61,995 nucleotides of DNA from Gammaproteobacteria bacterium (GTDB lineage: Bacteria; Pseudomonadota; Gammaproteobacteria; Pseudomonadales; Azotimanducaceae). Numbering within the stretch: the stretch's first letter is position 1; each line of letters starts with the position of its first letter. Below, one piece after another: positions 17,601 to 25,214 of this stretch. The DNA lies in contig JAUILI010000006.1 of the NCBI GenBank assembly GCA_030433075.1, forward strand, positions 1 to 61,995. The letters are read 5' to 3'. The notes under the pieces are model-generated. The model saw nothing but the letters and a program-made list of their open reading frames with translations. It was not told where the DNA came from and did no database searches. The position numbers and the translations under genes are program-made.

Positions 17601-18467
17601 CGGGCGCCCCGGTTCCTCCAGACGCTGAATGAGACCGAGGGAATTGGGCAGGCCCGTTTCCGGGAAGGTGTTCAGGATGTTGCGACCGCCGCGTTCAAAG
17701 ACCCGGAAGATGTCCCCGGGCTTCACCGTTTCCCAGGCCGGCAGGGCCGCGAGCTGGGGCTGCACCCCGTAGTCCTTCTGCGCCGCCGCCGCATCGAGAA
17801 GGGGCGGCCCCGCGATGGCCGAGCCCTCCCCTTCCCGGGTATAGGCCTCGCCCAGAATGTAGTTCTTAAAGGGCAGGATGCCGTTGTTATAGGCGGCGCC
17901 CCCCCAAAGCATGGCCCCGGTCGCCATGATGGAGCGCTTCGCCGCCTGGATCGTTTCCATGTGGCAGGCGCCGCAGGCCTCTTCCACCACCCGGTAGTCC
18001 GAGGGATTCACGAAGCGCACGAACTCCGGGCTCTCCCGGTTCAGCAGGGTGTAGCTCTGCTGGGGATTCTTCGAATGGGGGAAGTGCCAATCGTCGGGAT
18101 ATTCGGGGAGCACGTGGGCCGCCTCCAGGGCCTCCGTGTAGAGCGCACTGCCCTCCTCCGCCCCCTCGGCAACGAAGACCCCCGCGTCCCCGCCGTGGCA
18201 GTCCGTGCACCCGAGCACCACCCCAGGATTCTCATGCATGGAATAGGCGTCGGTTTCGAGGTGGCAGGACAGGCAGCCAGCGCTTTTTACATCCGCCTGC
18301 TCGGGAAGCTGGGCCGCCGGCGCCGGCGGATAATAGGGGTAGTGCCGCTCCACGTGATGGTGCAGCTCGCTCGCCCCGACGCTCAGGCTGGCAACGGCCA
18401 ACAGCGCCAGCGCCAGGCCCAGAAGGGTCTCACGGACGGTGTGCTTGCTCATGCCCCCACGCTTCAT
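14604..18467 (-). CDS. Decahaem cytochrome c fused to LVIVD-repeat propeller
   Basis: A 1287-residue exported protein. Ten CXXCH motifs lie between residues about 65 and 790: CLSCH, CTDCH, CGACH, CGACH, CMSCH, CADCH, CQDCH, CYTCH, CGGCH, CSDCH. From about 875 to 1165 there are at least six LVIVD-type repeats (for example GGFRVLDIANIA, EGLILVNIDTF, AGLVILDLDDP, EGLKVVDVTDP, EGLVVVDAEKP, EGLKVVQLTAP), which fold as a beta-propeller in surface proteins. A signal peptide covers residues 1-32. A second in-frame ATG (18452) is a possible start. The fusion would place ten haems next to a protein- or cell-surface-binding propeller. It lies 15 bp from the barrel gene upstream. Confidence 0.9.
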   Translation of the reverse strand: MKRGGMSKHTVRETLLGLALALLAVASLSVGASELHHHVERHYPYYPPAPAAQLPEQADVKSAGCLSCHLETDAYSMHENPGVVLGCTDCHGGDAGVFVAEGAEEGSALYTEALEAAHVLPEYPDDWHFPHSKNPQQSYTLLNRESPEFVRFVNPSDYRVVEEACGACHMETIQAAKRSIMATGAMLWGGAAYNNGILPFKNYILGEAYTREGEGSAIAGPPLLDAAAAQKDYGVQPQLAALPAWETVKPGDIFRVFERGGRNILNTFPETGLPNSLGLIQRLEEPGRPDIRQSNRGPGTGQRISVPLINITKTRLNDPLMWFLGTNEQPGDYRTSGCGACHVVYANDRDPRHSGQWAPHGHEGKTATVDPTIAKDESGHPIRHAFSRAIPTAQCMSCHMHQPNMFMNTYLGYTMWDYESDAPNMWPEEQKYPTSAEIREVNERNPNGAAPRGKWADPEFLKTVSERNHLNKNTQFADYHGHGWNFRAIFRKDRKGHLLDGEGNIVSHDDPDKFQKAVHMSSIHVDVGMHCADCHFAQDSHGNGHLYTEVANAVEIDCQDCHGTAEAYPNLRTSGPASPPGGHDLSLLRNPDGKPRFEWVDGKLIQRSLLNPELEWEMSLVKDSVTEGHANYNEKAARAKLMSTNTGSQHWGEDVPPEDRAHSYEKMECYTCHTSWTTSCGGCHLPIQANWKTERHHYEGGESRNFATYNPQVVRDQIFMIGRRGGINGGRVAPLRSTSALVLSSTNSNREKIYIQQPPMAASGYSSQAINPHFPHTVPKTETRNCSDCHLSADGDNNAIMAQTLGYGTDYIDFMGYFTWVGGEGTVEAVQVTEWDEPQAVIGSFLHRYAYPDWYAEHLERDRVLPQHHAEGLSDAVQCLQHRGEYLYAATGKGGFRVLDIANIANKGVSDRILTGPFSELGHDTQVESANATCVSIVTTQPVAPARNEGELMRVTNQERPFHPIYHYAFVTDAEEGLILVNIDTFTDGEPRNNFLERALTWNEGGILDGAQHITMGGHLAYILADAGLVILDLDDPLKPAVRSVLPLTDGRASHLQFRYLFVTDAEGLKVVDVTDPDHPFITVGNTIRLADARGVFVARTWVYVAAGSEGLVVVDAEKPTALKRYDVVGRDAGIVDARDVSVAHTNASLFAYVADGREGLKVVQLTAPDTVPGFYGFSPDPKPELVARYQTDAPALAVTRPLERDRAVDETGGQVAIFGRLGSGPLFQDDMRSLVFDQQGKPWTVTDTPGTGAMIPRGRPPAAMAEAETQEIRSASEGVGAGGGGR

Positions 18468-18482
18468 TGCTTTCGCCTTTCC

Positions 18483-20381
18483 TTAGTAGGTCAGCACCAT
18501 GTTCGCCAAGATCGATAGCGGCGCGGACTCGTTACTGCCAAAGAGATCCTCAAAGCCGTCCCCGGGCAGCAGGGCCGCGCCGGAGAGGCGGAACACCACG
18601 TTCTGAATCATCATGGGACGCCAAACGATAGACAGGGAGAGGTCCGTGCCGATCTCCCGGTCGATGTTGCCCTGGTTCCGCGCGGCCTCGAGCACGCTGG
18701 TGTCGTCGAACCACAGCTGATTGGCGTTCACGCTCACCCGGGTTTCCGGGGTGATATCAAAGTCCGCCCCGAGGCCGAGGAGCATCGTGCCCGGGTTGAT
18801 GAAGTTCGACTGGCCCTGCTCCTTCGAGCTGCGCAGGCTATTCAAAATGCCGTTGCGCCCGGACAGGCTGACAGCGCCGCCGCCGATAAGGGGCACGGGC
18901 TGGCGAATCCAGAAGCTCGTATCGGCCCCGGCAAAGAGGGGGTTTTCGAAGATGGCATCGAAGCCCCGAGCCTTATCATCAAAGGGGTCATCGTCCCCCG
19001 TGGCATAAAGCCCGGAGATCCGATAGCGAATCCAGTTGTCGTCGAAGCCGGCCTCAAAGGCGGCAAAACCCGCCTCGATCTCGTCCTCGGCATTGCGGAA
19101 CCGTTCGCTCGTTTGCGTTCCCACGGCGTAGTAGACGCTCGTGGTGAGGTTCATGCGGCCAAAGTGCCCATCGCCGTTGTAACCGAGGTAGGTGACGTCG
19201 TAGTCCCGGGCGAAGCGCTCCCCGAAGAGGGAGGCGGGGCGGGCGATGAAGCCGTTATCGTCGAACTTCACCTGGTCCTTTTCCCGGTTCCGGTTGTGCA
19301 CCACGGTCACCTGGGAGGTGTGCCCCTTCACGGGCATGTCCTGCCAATAGAGGTTCGCGATATAGACGTCGTCGTCCCGGATATCCTCGGACAGGTTGTT
19401 CAGGCCGATGTTCGTGTCCTTCTCGAGGCGCCGGAACCAAGCCAGGTTGTACTGAAAGATGTTGTTGTTCCGGGTGCCGAAGAGACGCACCCCGGGCTGC
19501 TGGTCCTGGAACAAGAAGCCCCGGAAATCGGCGGCGAAGGGCTGGATGCCCACACGAAGGGAATCGAAGTCATAGCGATCGGACACGTTCCGAAGGTGCC
19601 GATCCACGAAGAGGCCCTGAATGCCCAGCATGCCTTCCCGGCGCACCTTGCCGCCGGCCTCCCCGCCGTCGGGGGTGACCTTTAGGATGCCCCGCTCATC
19701 GAACATCACCTGCTGGAAGTTCAGCACGGGGATAAAGCGGAATTCCCAGTCCGGCGGCCGGAAGGTGGTATCCCCCTGATACAGCACAAACTCCGTCAAG
19801 AGCTGCTGATTCAGGATCGTCGATTCCCCTTCCGTAATCAGATCGAGGCTCGCCGGGCGGTCCGTGGTGGCTACGCCCACGGGCACGGGGAAGCGCCGAG
19901 GCTCCACCAGCGTGTCGGAGACGGCGGTGATGGAGAAAAACCAATCGTCGCCCCAGATCGGAAGATCGCCCTTGATGGGGTTGTGGCCCTCGTAGGGGTT
20001 CCAGATCTGCTCCTTGTAGCCCAGGGCCTGCACGATGCGCCAACGATCGGGCATGGCCGGGCCCAGCTCCATGGCTGCGGTGTAGGGCGTGATGCGCGTG
20101 GGATCGCAGGCGGGCAGTTCGTATTCGATGCGGGGGGCGCCGCCCGCGGTGCGTCCGCCTGGGCGGCGGCGCTCGGTGCGCGGAGCCGGGGCGCAGAAGG
20201 CGCTGGCCGGCGGCAGGCCCGCCTTCGCTGGCGGCGTCGCGGGTGCGTTGGCGCCCGGCTCGGGAGCCCCGTGCGCGGAAGCCCCCTGCTCGGAAGCGAA
20301 AGCGCCCAGGCTTAAAAGGGCGAGCCCCGCGGTGACGAGGGCGCGCTGTGCCTTACTTGCCATCGCAGACATCGTCTTCAT
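18483..20381 (-). CDS. Outer-membrane beta-barrel protein of the cytochrome cluster
   Basis: A 632-residue exported protein without haem motifs. After the signal peptide comes a low-complexity Ala/Pro/Gly stretch (about 30-70) with two cysteines, then about 550 residues of alternating amphipathic strands with many aromatic residues, ending NMVLTY with a C-terminal aromatic typical of outer-membrane barrels. Length suits a 20- to 26-strand barrel like the porin partner of porin-cytochrome conduits, but I cannot align it to MtrB. Start is uncertain among ATGs at 20381, 20372 and 20363; all overlap the end of the HbpS-like gene (11-29 bases), so translation is likely coupled. Confidence 0.78.
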   Translation of the reverse strand: MKTMSAMASKAQRALVTAGLALLSLGAFASEQGASAHGAPEPGANAPATPPAKAGLPPASAFCAPAPRTERRRPGGRTAGGAPRIEYELPACDPTRITPYTAAMELGPAMPDRWRIVQALGYKEQIWNPYEGHNPIKGDLPIWGDDWFFSITAVSDTLVEPRRFPVPVGVATTDRPASLDLITEGESTILNQQLLTEFVLYQGDTTFRPPDWEFRFIPVLNFQQVMFDERGILKVTPDGGEAGGKVRREGMLGIQGLFVDRHLRNVSDRYDFDSLRVGIQPFAADFRGFLFQDQQPGVRLFGTRNNNIFQYNLAWFRRLEKDTNIGLNNLSEDIRDDDVYIANLYWQDMPVKGHTSQVTVVHNRNREKDQVKFDDNGFIARPASLFGERFARDYDVTYLGYNGDGHFGRMNLTTSVYYAVGTQTSERFRNAEDEIEAGFAAFEAGFDDNWIRYRISGLYATGDDDPFDDKARGFDAIFENPLFAGADTSFWIRQPVPLIGGGAVSLSGRNGILNSLRSSKEQGQSNFINPGTMLLGLGADFDITPETRVSVNANQLWFDDTSVLEAARNQGNIDREIGTDLSLSIVWRPMMIQNVVFRLSGAALLPGDGFEDLFGSNESAPLSILANMVLTY

Positions 20382-22527
20382 CCGAATCGATAAAGGGGGC
20401 CTGGGGGCAGCTGACGTAGCGCAGCCGCTCGGGGTGGCCCGGCAGGGTGAGCTGGTCGGCGCGGAGGTCCACGGGGGCGTTGTTCACGGCCCGAGCGAGG
20501 CGCAGGCCAGCGTTGTGCACCCCCAGCAGGGAGATCATGTCGTCCTGGTCCACCCCGTCCCCAGACACCCCAATGCCGCCCACAAGCACGTCGCCGCGGT
20601 AAATGGGCACGCTTCCGGGGAAGATCTGAATGCCGTTGGCCAGCCCCTCGGCGCCGCCGAGCGCCTGAAAGAGGTTGTCCGGGTCGAAGCCCGTATTCGC
20701 CGTGCAGCTCGTGCCCGCATCGGGGATCGCGCCGCCGAGGGCAACGTGAGCCACGTGCTGGATCACCCCGTTATAGACCAGATCGCTCTGAAGCCCCACG
20801 GAGAAAATGCTCCACTCCCCCGCGGGCTTGGAGAAGGGTCCGGGGGGATTGCCCGCCACCCCGTCGGGGAAGTTGGGCCGGGAAAGGTTGCCGCCGGAGC
20901 GATCCGCAAAGGCCGCCGCGGGGCCATCGGCCTCGAGAGCCCGGGGCACGCCGAGGAAGCTCTGCACCGCCGCCAGGTAGGCCGGGAAGGTCGGCGCGGG
21001 GGTCGCCAGGGGCGAGCTGTCGAGCAGCGCCTCCACGAGCGTGCCCGCGATATCCGCCGCCACCACTTCGATGTCCGTCACCGGCGCCAGGTACTTCGGC
21101 GGCGGCAGGGCCCGGAGCACGTCCGCCGGCGCTACGCCGCCGACGCGACCGGTGCTCGAGAAGAAGGTGGCCGTGCGGGCCTTCTGAATGGACACGTCAG
21201 CGCCGAAAACCGGGCCATCCCGGGTCCGCGCCATGCCCAGGATCACCCCGTTGGTGTCGACCACGCTTACCGTGACCCGAGCGGAGGTCCCGAGGGGCCG
21301 GCGAATCTGCGCCCGAGCTCGATTGGCGATGGTGATCGCCTCCTCAATCAGCGTTTCCACCTCTTCCGCGGTGAGGGCGTTCGCAGCCACGCCCCCGGGC
21401 TGATCGGTCCCTGCGGAAGGCGGAAAGCGGTTCTGATCGTTTTCATCGACAAAGACGAAGGCGTCGAGATCCTGGCCATTCGCCCCTACAAGCGTGCCCG
21501 GAGCAGCGGGGCGCACCCCCGAATCGGCGTGCCCAAAGGCCGTGCCCGTGAGCACCGCCGTGCCATCGTAGTAGCCCGTGACGGGCACGAGGGCGCCGGA
21601 GCCGGCAGCGAGGCGCGCGTCCAGATCCTGCGCGCCCGCGGGGTCACTCAGCAGATCGGCGACGCTCCAATCGGCGTAGCGGAAGGTTTTTCCTGCCGCG
21701 GTGATGACGTCGGCGCGGCGATCCACGGGGGCGGAAAAACCCACCGTGCCGGCCAGGGCAATGATCTCGTCGAGGTCATCGTCAAAGCTGGAAATGATCT
21801 TATCGAGGCCATAGACGCCGTCGCCGATGAAGCCCACGCCCCCCACCGGCGTTCCCGATTTATAGAGCGGGAAGCCACCGGGATCGGCGGCGAGGCCCAG
21901 GGGGGAGCGGTGCGGTCCGGGGCCGGGCGGCAGGGCCGGGACGTGGCGACGCACAAAGTCGCCACAGGGCAGCTGGCTGAACTGCACCCCAAAGAGGGGG
22001 CCGGAGGGTTGGTTGAACTCCCCGGGATTGAAGTTTTCCTGCACGATCTGGGACGCCGTGCGGGTGGTGAAGGCGTTGCCTTCCGTAGACAGGTAGGCCC
22101 CGGTGACGGCTTTGGCGATGGCCGCCATCTCCGCGGGAATAAAGTTCAGGCTTTCCAAGCCCCCGGAAACGGGCGCCCCTACCTCGGCGGTGGAGCTAAT
22201 GGTGACCACGGTCGGCGCCCCGTCCATGGCGTAGACCGCCAGCACGTTGCCCACCCGATCCACCACGGCGATGGTACCCGGCAGATTCCGCGCCTCGGCC
22301 TCCGCGGCCACCTGCCCAATCACCTGCTTAACTTCGGCGTCCGTCAGCCGCGTGGGCGTATCGGCGCACTGACCGTCGCAGCTCACGGCGACGGTGGGCG
22401 TTGCACTGCTCGTGGGGACGGCGCCGCCCCCCTGCTGCGCCGCAATTTCCGCGCCCTGACTGCCACCACCGCCGCCGCAGGCGGCAAGGGCAAAGGCTAG
22501 GGCGCTAAGGAGGAGGCCGCGACGCAT
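20353..22527 (-). CDS. Lipoprotein with two HbpS/GlcG haem-binding-like domains
   Basis: A 724-residue protein with lipoprotein signal (AACGGGGG). Two GlcG/HbpS-like domains are visible: LTDAEVKQVIGQVAAEAEAR with VVDRVGNVLAVYAMDGAP (from about residue 62) and a second from about 385 (LTAEEVETLIEEAITIANRA, with SVVDTNGVILGMARTRDGP). Both end with GGVGFIGDGVYGLD or GGIGVSGDGVDQDD. HbpS in Streptomyces binds haem and senses redox stress. The C-terminus (FIDSDEDDVCDGK) is calcium-binding-like and may sit at the surface. Its start ATG overlaps the previous stop by one base. It could scavenge haem or hold redox signals for the adjacent cytochromes. Confidence 0.85.
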   Translation of the reverse strand: MRRGLLLSALAFALAACGGGGGSQGAEIAAQQGGGAVPTSSATPTVAVSCDGQCADTPTRLTDAEVKQVIGQVAAEAEARNLPGTIAVVDRVGNVLAVYAMDGAPTVVTISSTAEVGAPVSGGLESLNFIPAEMAAIAKAVTGAYLSTEGNAFTTRTASQIVQENFNPGEFNQPSGPLFGVQFSQLPCGDFVRRHVPALPPGPGPHRSPLGLAADPGGFPLYKSGTPVGGVGFIGDGVYGLDKIISSFDDDLDEIIALAGTVGFSAPVDRRADVITAAGKTFRYADWSVADLLSDPAGAQDLDARLAAGSGALVPVTGYYDGTAVLTGTAFGHADSGVRPAAPGTLVGANGQDLDAFVFVDENDQNRFPPSAGTDQPGGVAANALTAEEVETLIEEAITIANRARAQIRRPLGTSARVTVSVVDTNGVILGMARTRDGPVFGADVSIQKARTATFFSSTGRVGGVAPADVLRALPPPKYLAPVTDIEVVAADIAGTLVEALLDSSPLATPAPTFPAYLAAVQSFLGVPRALEADGPAAAFADRSGGNLSRPNFPDGVAGNPPGPFSKPAGEWSIFSVGLQSDLVYNGVIQHVAHVALGGAIPDAGTSCTANTGFDPDNLFQALGGAEGLANGIQIFPGSVPIYRGDVLVGGIGVSGDGVDQDDMISLLGVHNAGLRLARAVNNAPVDLRADQLTLPGHPERLRYVSCPQAPFIDSDEDDVCDGK

Positions 22528-24281
22528 CAGCGCCCCCGCTCCCGCTCGGCCTGGCGATGGGCCGCGCGCTGCCGGTCAAAGTCCGTGCGGGCGCTCTTTA
22601 GCACCGAGCCCGGCACCTCGGGACGCATCAGCCCATGCTGAGGCAGATGGAACTCGTGGCAGTCGATGCAGGTAGACGCCAGAAGCACCTGCTCCTCGCC
22701 GCCGCCATGGCAGGCCCGGCAGGAATCAATGGCCGGCATGAGCACGTCCGCGGCGCTTTCCGACTGCTCGGCCTCGTGACAGCTCGTGCAGGTCTCATTT
22801 TCGTGCGGCCCATGGTCGAAGAAGCTCTTGGGCATCCACACCTTCGCCAGCTTCACGGGGCGCACATGCCAGGCCGGGCCCTCGGCGCTATCCGGGAGGC
22901 GCTCCACGTCGTGACAGGTGGCGCAGGTGGTGCGCTCGAAGATGTCCTCCGCCGTGGCCAGGGCCTGCTGCCGCGCGAACACCAGGGCTTCCTGGCGCAG
23001 CGCCGCCTCCATGCGCGTATCACCGCCGGGGCGGCGCGCATCGTAGGCGGGCCGGCCCGCTTCAAGGGAAGCCCCCACGAGCGTTTGCTTGGCGTAGAAC
23101 TCCTCGAGAATCGGCAGCAGCACCGCGGGCTCGCCGTGGGGCAGCTCCCGGGTGGGCATGCCCGGATCGAAGGTCAGGAGGTGGCAGTCGGCGCAGTGCC
23201 GCTCCATGGAAATGGGTTCCATGTAGGCGCCGGAGGGGTCGGTGCGGTGGCAATCGGCACACTGGAGCGTGACGTCACCCCGAGGTCCTTCGATCCCCTC
23301 GGCGGCGAGGTGCACGTCGTGGGGGAACAACAGGTTCGAGGTTTCCGTCAGCGCCGGCGCATCAAGCGCAACGCGCTCCACGGTCCAGGGCGCGAGGCCC
23401 TCGCTGTCGCGGAGCAGGGAGACCTTAAATTCCGGGTGGTTCTCCGCAAAATCGGTGGCATTGGCGAGGGTCAGGGCGCCGTCCGTGTGGGCCTCGAGAT
23501 TGCCGTGGCAGCTGGCGCACTCCCGCTGATCCCCCTGCACGAGCACGGAGGGTTCGTTGTGTTCCTTGTGGCAGCTGGCGCAGCGCGTCTCTTCGAGCTC
23601 GGCAACCTGATGAACTGCGGGATCCACGTGGTGGGTCATGCTGACGTGGCAGGCCACGCATTCCTGATCCCGCACCATGGCAAAGGCGTCCACGTGGCAG
23701 GCGGTGCAGTCATTCCCCATAAACCGGTGGGAGGTATGGAGCGGCCCCGAGGACCAGAGGGAATCGTCCGGCAGGGGCGTCGCCCGGGTGAACTCCGCCG
23801 CATCTTCGCTGATGAGCGCCGTGCCCGGCAGGATCAAGAAGAGCGCGAGGATCACGCCCACGAAGGCCCAGGAGGGTCCGCGACGGGCAAGGCCCCCAAG
23901 CTCGAGGGTTTGCTTGAACTGGGCTCCGAAGGCGCCCTCTTCCCCGCTGTCCGGGGCCGGGCGGAACTCGATGGCAAAGTCAAAGTCCGCCGGGGCCTCG
24001 ATGCGGGTCAGGCGGCTGGCGCCCAGATCGACGCTGTCGCCGATGGCGAGCTTAGAGCCGCGGGTCCGACGGCCGTTCACAAAGGCGGCGCCTTCCCCGA
24101 CCACTCGCAGGTCGAGCTGCCCGCCGTCGGGGGTGAGCTCGCAGAAGCTCAGGGGCAGGTGGCGGTCCGGGAGCTGAAGCCCCTGGTCCGTGGCCCGGCC
24201 CAGGGTGAGCATCTCCCCATAGTGGGCCCGGTCCTGGGGCTCGCCCCCCGCGGGATCTAGCGTTCTGATTAATAGGCGCAT
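22527..24281 (-). CDS. FHA-domain, membrane-anchored decahaem cytochrome c3-type protein
   Basis: A 584-residue fusion. Residues 1-100 form an FHA-like domain with GR (28-29), SFCEL (45-49) and NGRRT (69-73), the phosphothreonine-binding positions. One membrane span is at about 137-157 (WAFVGVILALFLILPG). The periplasmic rest has ten CXXCH motifs: CTACH, CVACH, CASCH, CASCH, CADCH, CADCH, CATCH, CTSCH, CRACH, CIDCH, with many extra histidines for axial ligands. The start is ATG 24281, 7 bp after the cytochrome b stop; upstream in-frame residues look like noncoding. It would take electrons from the cytochrome b while its FHA domain reads phosphorylation in the cytosol. Confidence 0.9.
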   Translation of the reverse strand: MRLLIRTLDPAGGEPQDRAHYGEMLTLGRATDQGLQLPDRHLPLSFCELTPDGGQLDLRVVGEGAAFVNGRRTRGSKLAIGDSVDLGASRLTRIEAPADFDFAIEFRPAPDSGEEGAFGAQFKQTLELGGLARRGPSWAFVGVILALFLILPGTALISEDAAEFTRATPLPDDSLWSSGPLHTSHRFMGNDCTACHVDAFAMVRDQECVACHVSMTHHVDPAVHQVAELEETRCASCHKEHNEPSVLVQGDQRECASCHGNLEAHTDGALTLANATDFAENHPEFKVSLLRDSEGLAPWTVERVALDAPALTETSNLLFPHDVHLAAEGIEGPRGDVTLQCADCHRTDPSGAYMEPISMERHCADCHLLTFDPGMPTRELPHGEPAVLLPILEEFYAKQTLVGASLEAGRPAYDARRPGGDTRMEAALRQEALVFARQQALATAEDIFERTTCATCHDVERLPDSAEGPAWHVRPVKLAKVWMPKSFFDHGPHENETCTSCHEAEQSESAADVLMPAIDSCRACHGGGEEQVLLASTCIDCHEFHLPQHGLMRPEVPGSVLKSARTDFDRQRAAHRQAERERGR

Positions 24282-24288
24282 GGTGGCG

Positions 24289-25158
24289 TCACCAGTAGAT
24301 GAAGACGGAGACGATATGCGCGGTGAGCGCCGCCAGGCAGGCGAAGGCCACCGGAACGTGCACAAAGAGCCATGCGCGAAGCAGGCCCACGAGCTGCACA
24401 TCGCGTCGAACGCGGGCCAAGAGCCGGGCCCGGTTCCCCAAGAGAGTCGACAGCTCTCGCAGCGCCTCCCCCTGAGCACCGTCGCGGCTGGCGCCGAGGT
24501 GCTCGATCACAAAGTCCACAATGGCGTTCATACCGGCGTTGCTCACCCGGCCCTTGCCCGGGAGCTGCACTTCCGAGAGATCCTCGCCGCGCAGCTGGGC
24601 TAGCCAGCTGCCGCCGACCACGGTGCGCTCGAGCGCGCTGGCCACCGCCGTCGCCACCTCGGGCCCGCCCTTCTCCGCTAAGCGCTGAAGCTGGCGATCG
24701 AGCTCCGCCACCTCCGTATAGAGCTCGGGGCGCGATTTACCGCCGGTGTTCTCCGTCATCATGGAGGGATAGCGGGCATAGGCCCAAATGCCGAAGAAAC
24801 CGCTCAAAATCACGATCATCATGAGCGTGTAGGCCAGGGTGTGGAGGTTCCAGCCGAACTGGAAGCCGGTATGCAGGGTGGCGATGATGATGAGCGCCGT
24901 ACCCAGGTAGACGTGGGCGCTGGTCCAGCCCTGCACGGTGCCGGCGTTGGAGCCGTAATCCCGCTTGCGCCGGCCGAGCCAGATCAGCCAGACGATCAGC
25001 ACCGCGCCGATGGTGCCCAGGGTGTAGCCGAGCCAGGTGCCCCCGTTCGGCGGATCGGGCAGGTCGTGCCAAGCATAGAGCCCAATGGACAGCAGGGAGA
25101 GGGCCGAAGCCCACCAGAACCAGCGTCCCGAGCGATACGTTAAAAACGACTCAAACAT
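24289..25158 (-). CDS. Integral membrane cytochrome b (electron-transfer subunit)
   Basis: A 289-residue inner-membrane protein with about five hydrophobic spans: residues about 13-30, 42-62, 80-100, 108-128 and 262-287. Histidines that can bind two b-type haems lie in AHVYLG, LHTGF, VHVPVAF and TAHIVSV. The loop between spans four and five is long (about 130 residues) and hydrophilic. The pattern fits a di-haem cytochrome b of the ferric-reductase or formate-dehydrogenase gamma type. Its neighbours, a cytosolic FAD/4Fe-4S protein upstream and a haem-rich periplasmic protein downstream, put it at the centre of a transmembrane electron path. It starts 56 bp from the flavoprotein gene. Confidence 0.86.
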   Translation of the reverse strand: MFESFLTYRSGRWFWWASALSLLSIGLYAWHDLPDPPNGGTWLGYTLGTIGAVLIVWLIWLGRRKRDYGSNAGTVQGWTSAHVYLGTALIIIATLHTGFQFGWNLHTLAYTLMMIVILSGFFGIWAYARYPSMMTENTGGKSRPELYTEVAELDRQLQRLAEKGGPEVATAVASALERTVVGGSWLAQLRGEDLSEVQLPGKGRVSNAGMNAIVDFVIEHLGASRDGAQGEALRELSTLLGNRARLLARVRRDVQLVGLLRAWLFVHVPVAFACLAALTAHIVSVFIYW

Positions 25159-25214
25159 AGGCTCCCAGCCCCCTCTTCACGGCACCGCAACGGGCGGCGC
25201 CGTGCCCACCGCCC

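Noticed and set aside
14748-18518. Long plus-strand frames (655 and 599 codons) opposite the decahaem-LVIVD gene
   Set aside because: They have low-complexity, Gly/His/Arg-rich sequence without domains, and the minus-strand frame has ten haem motifs and a signal peptide.
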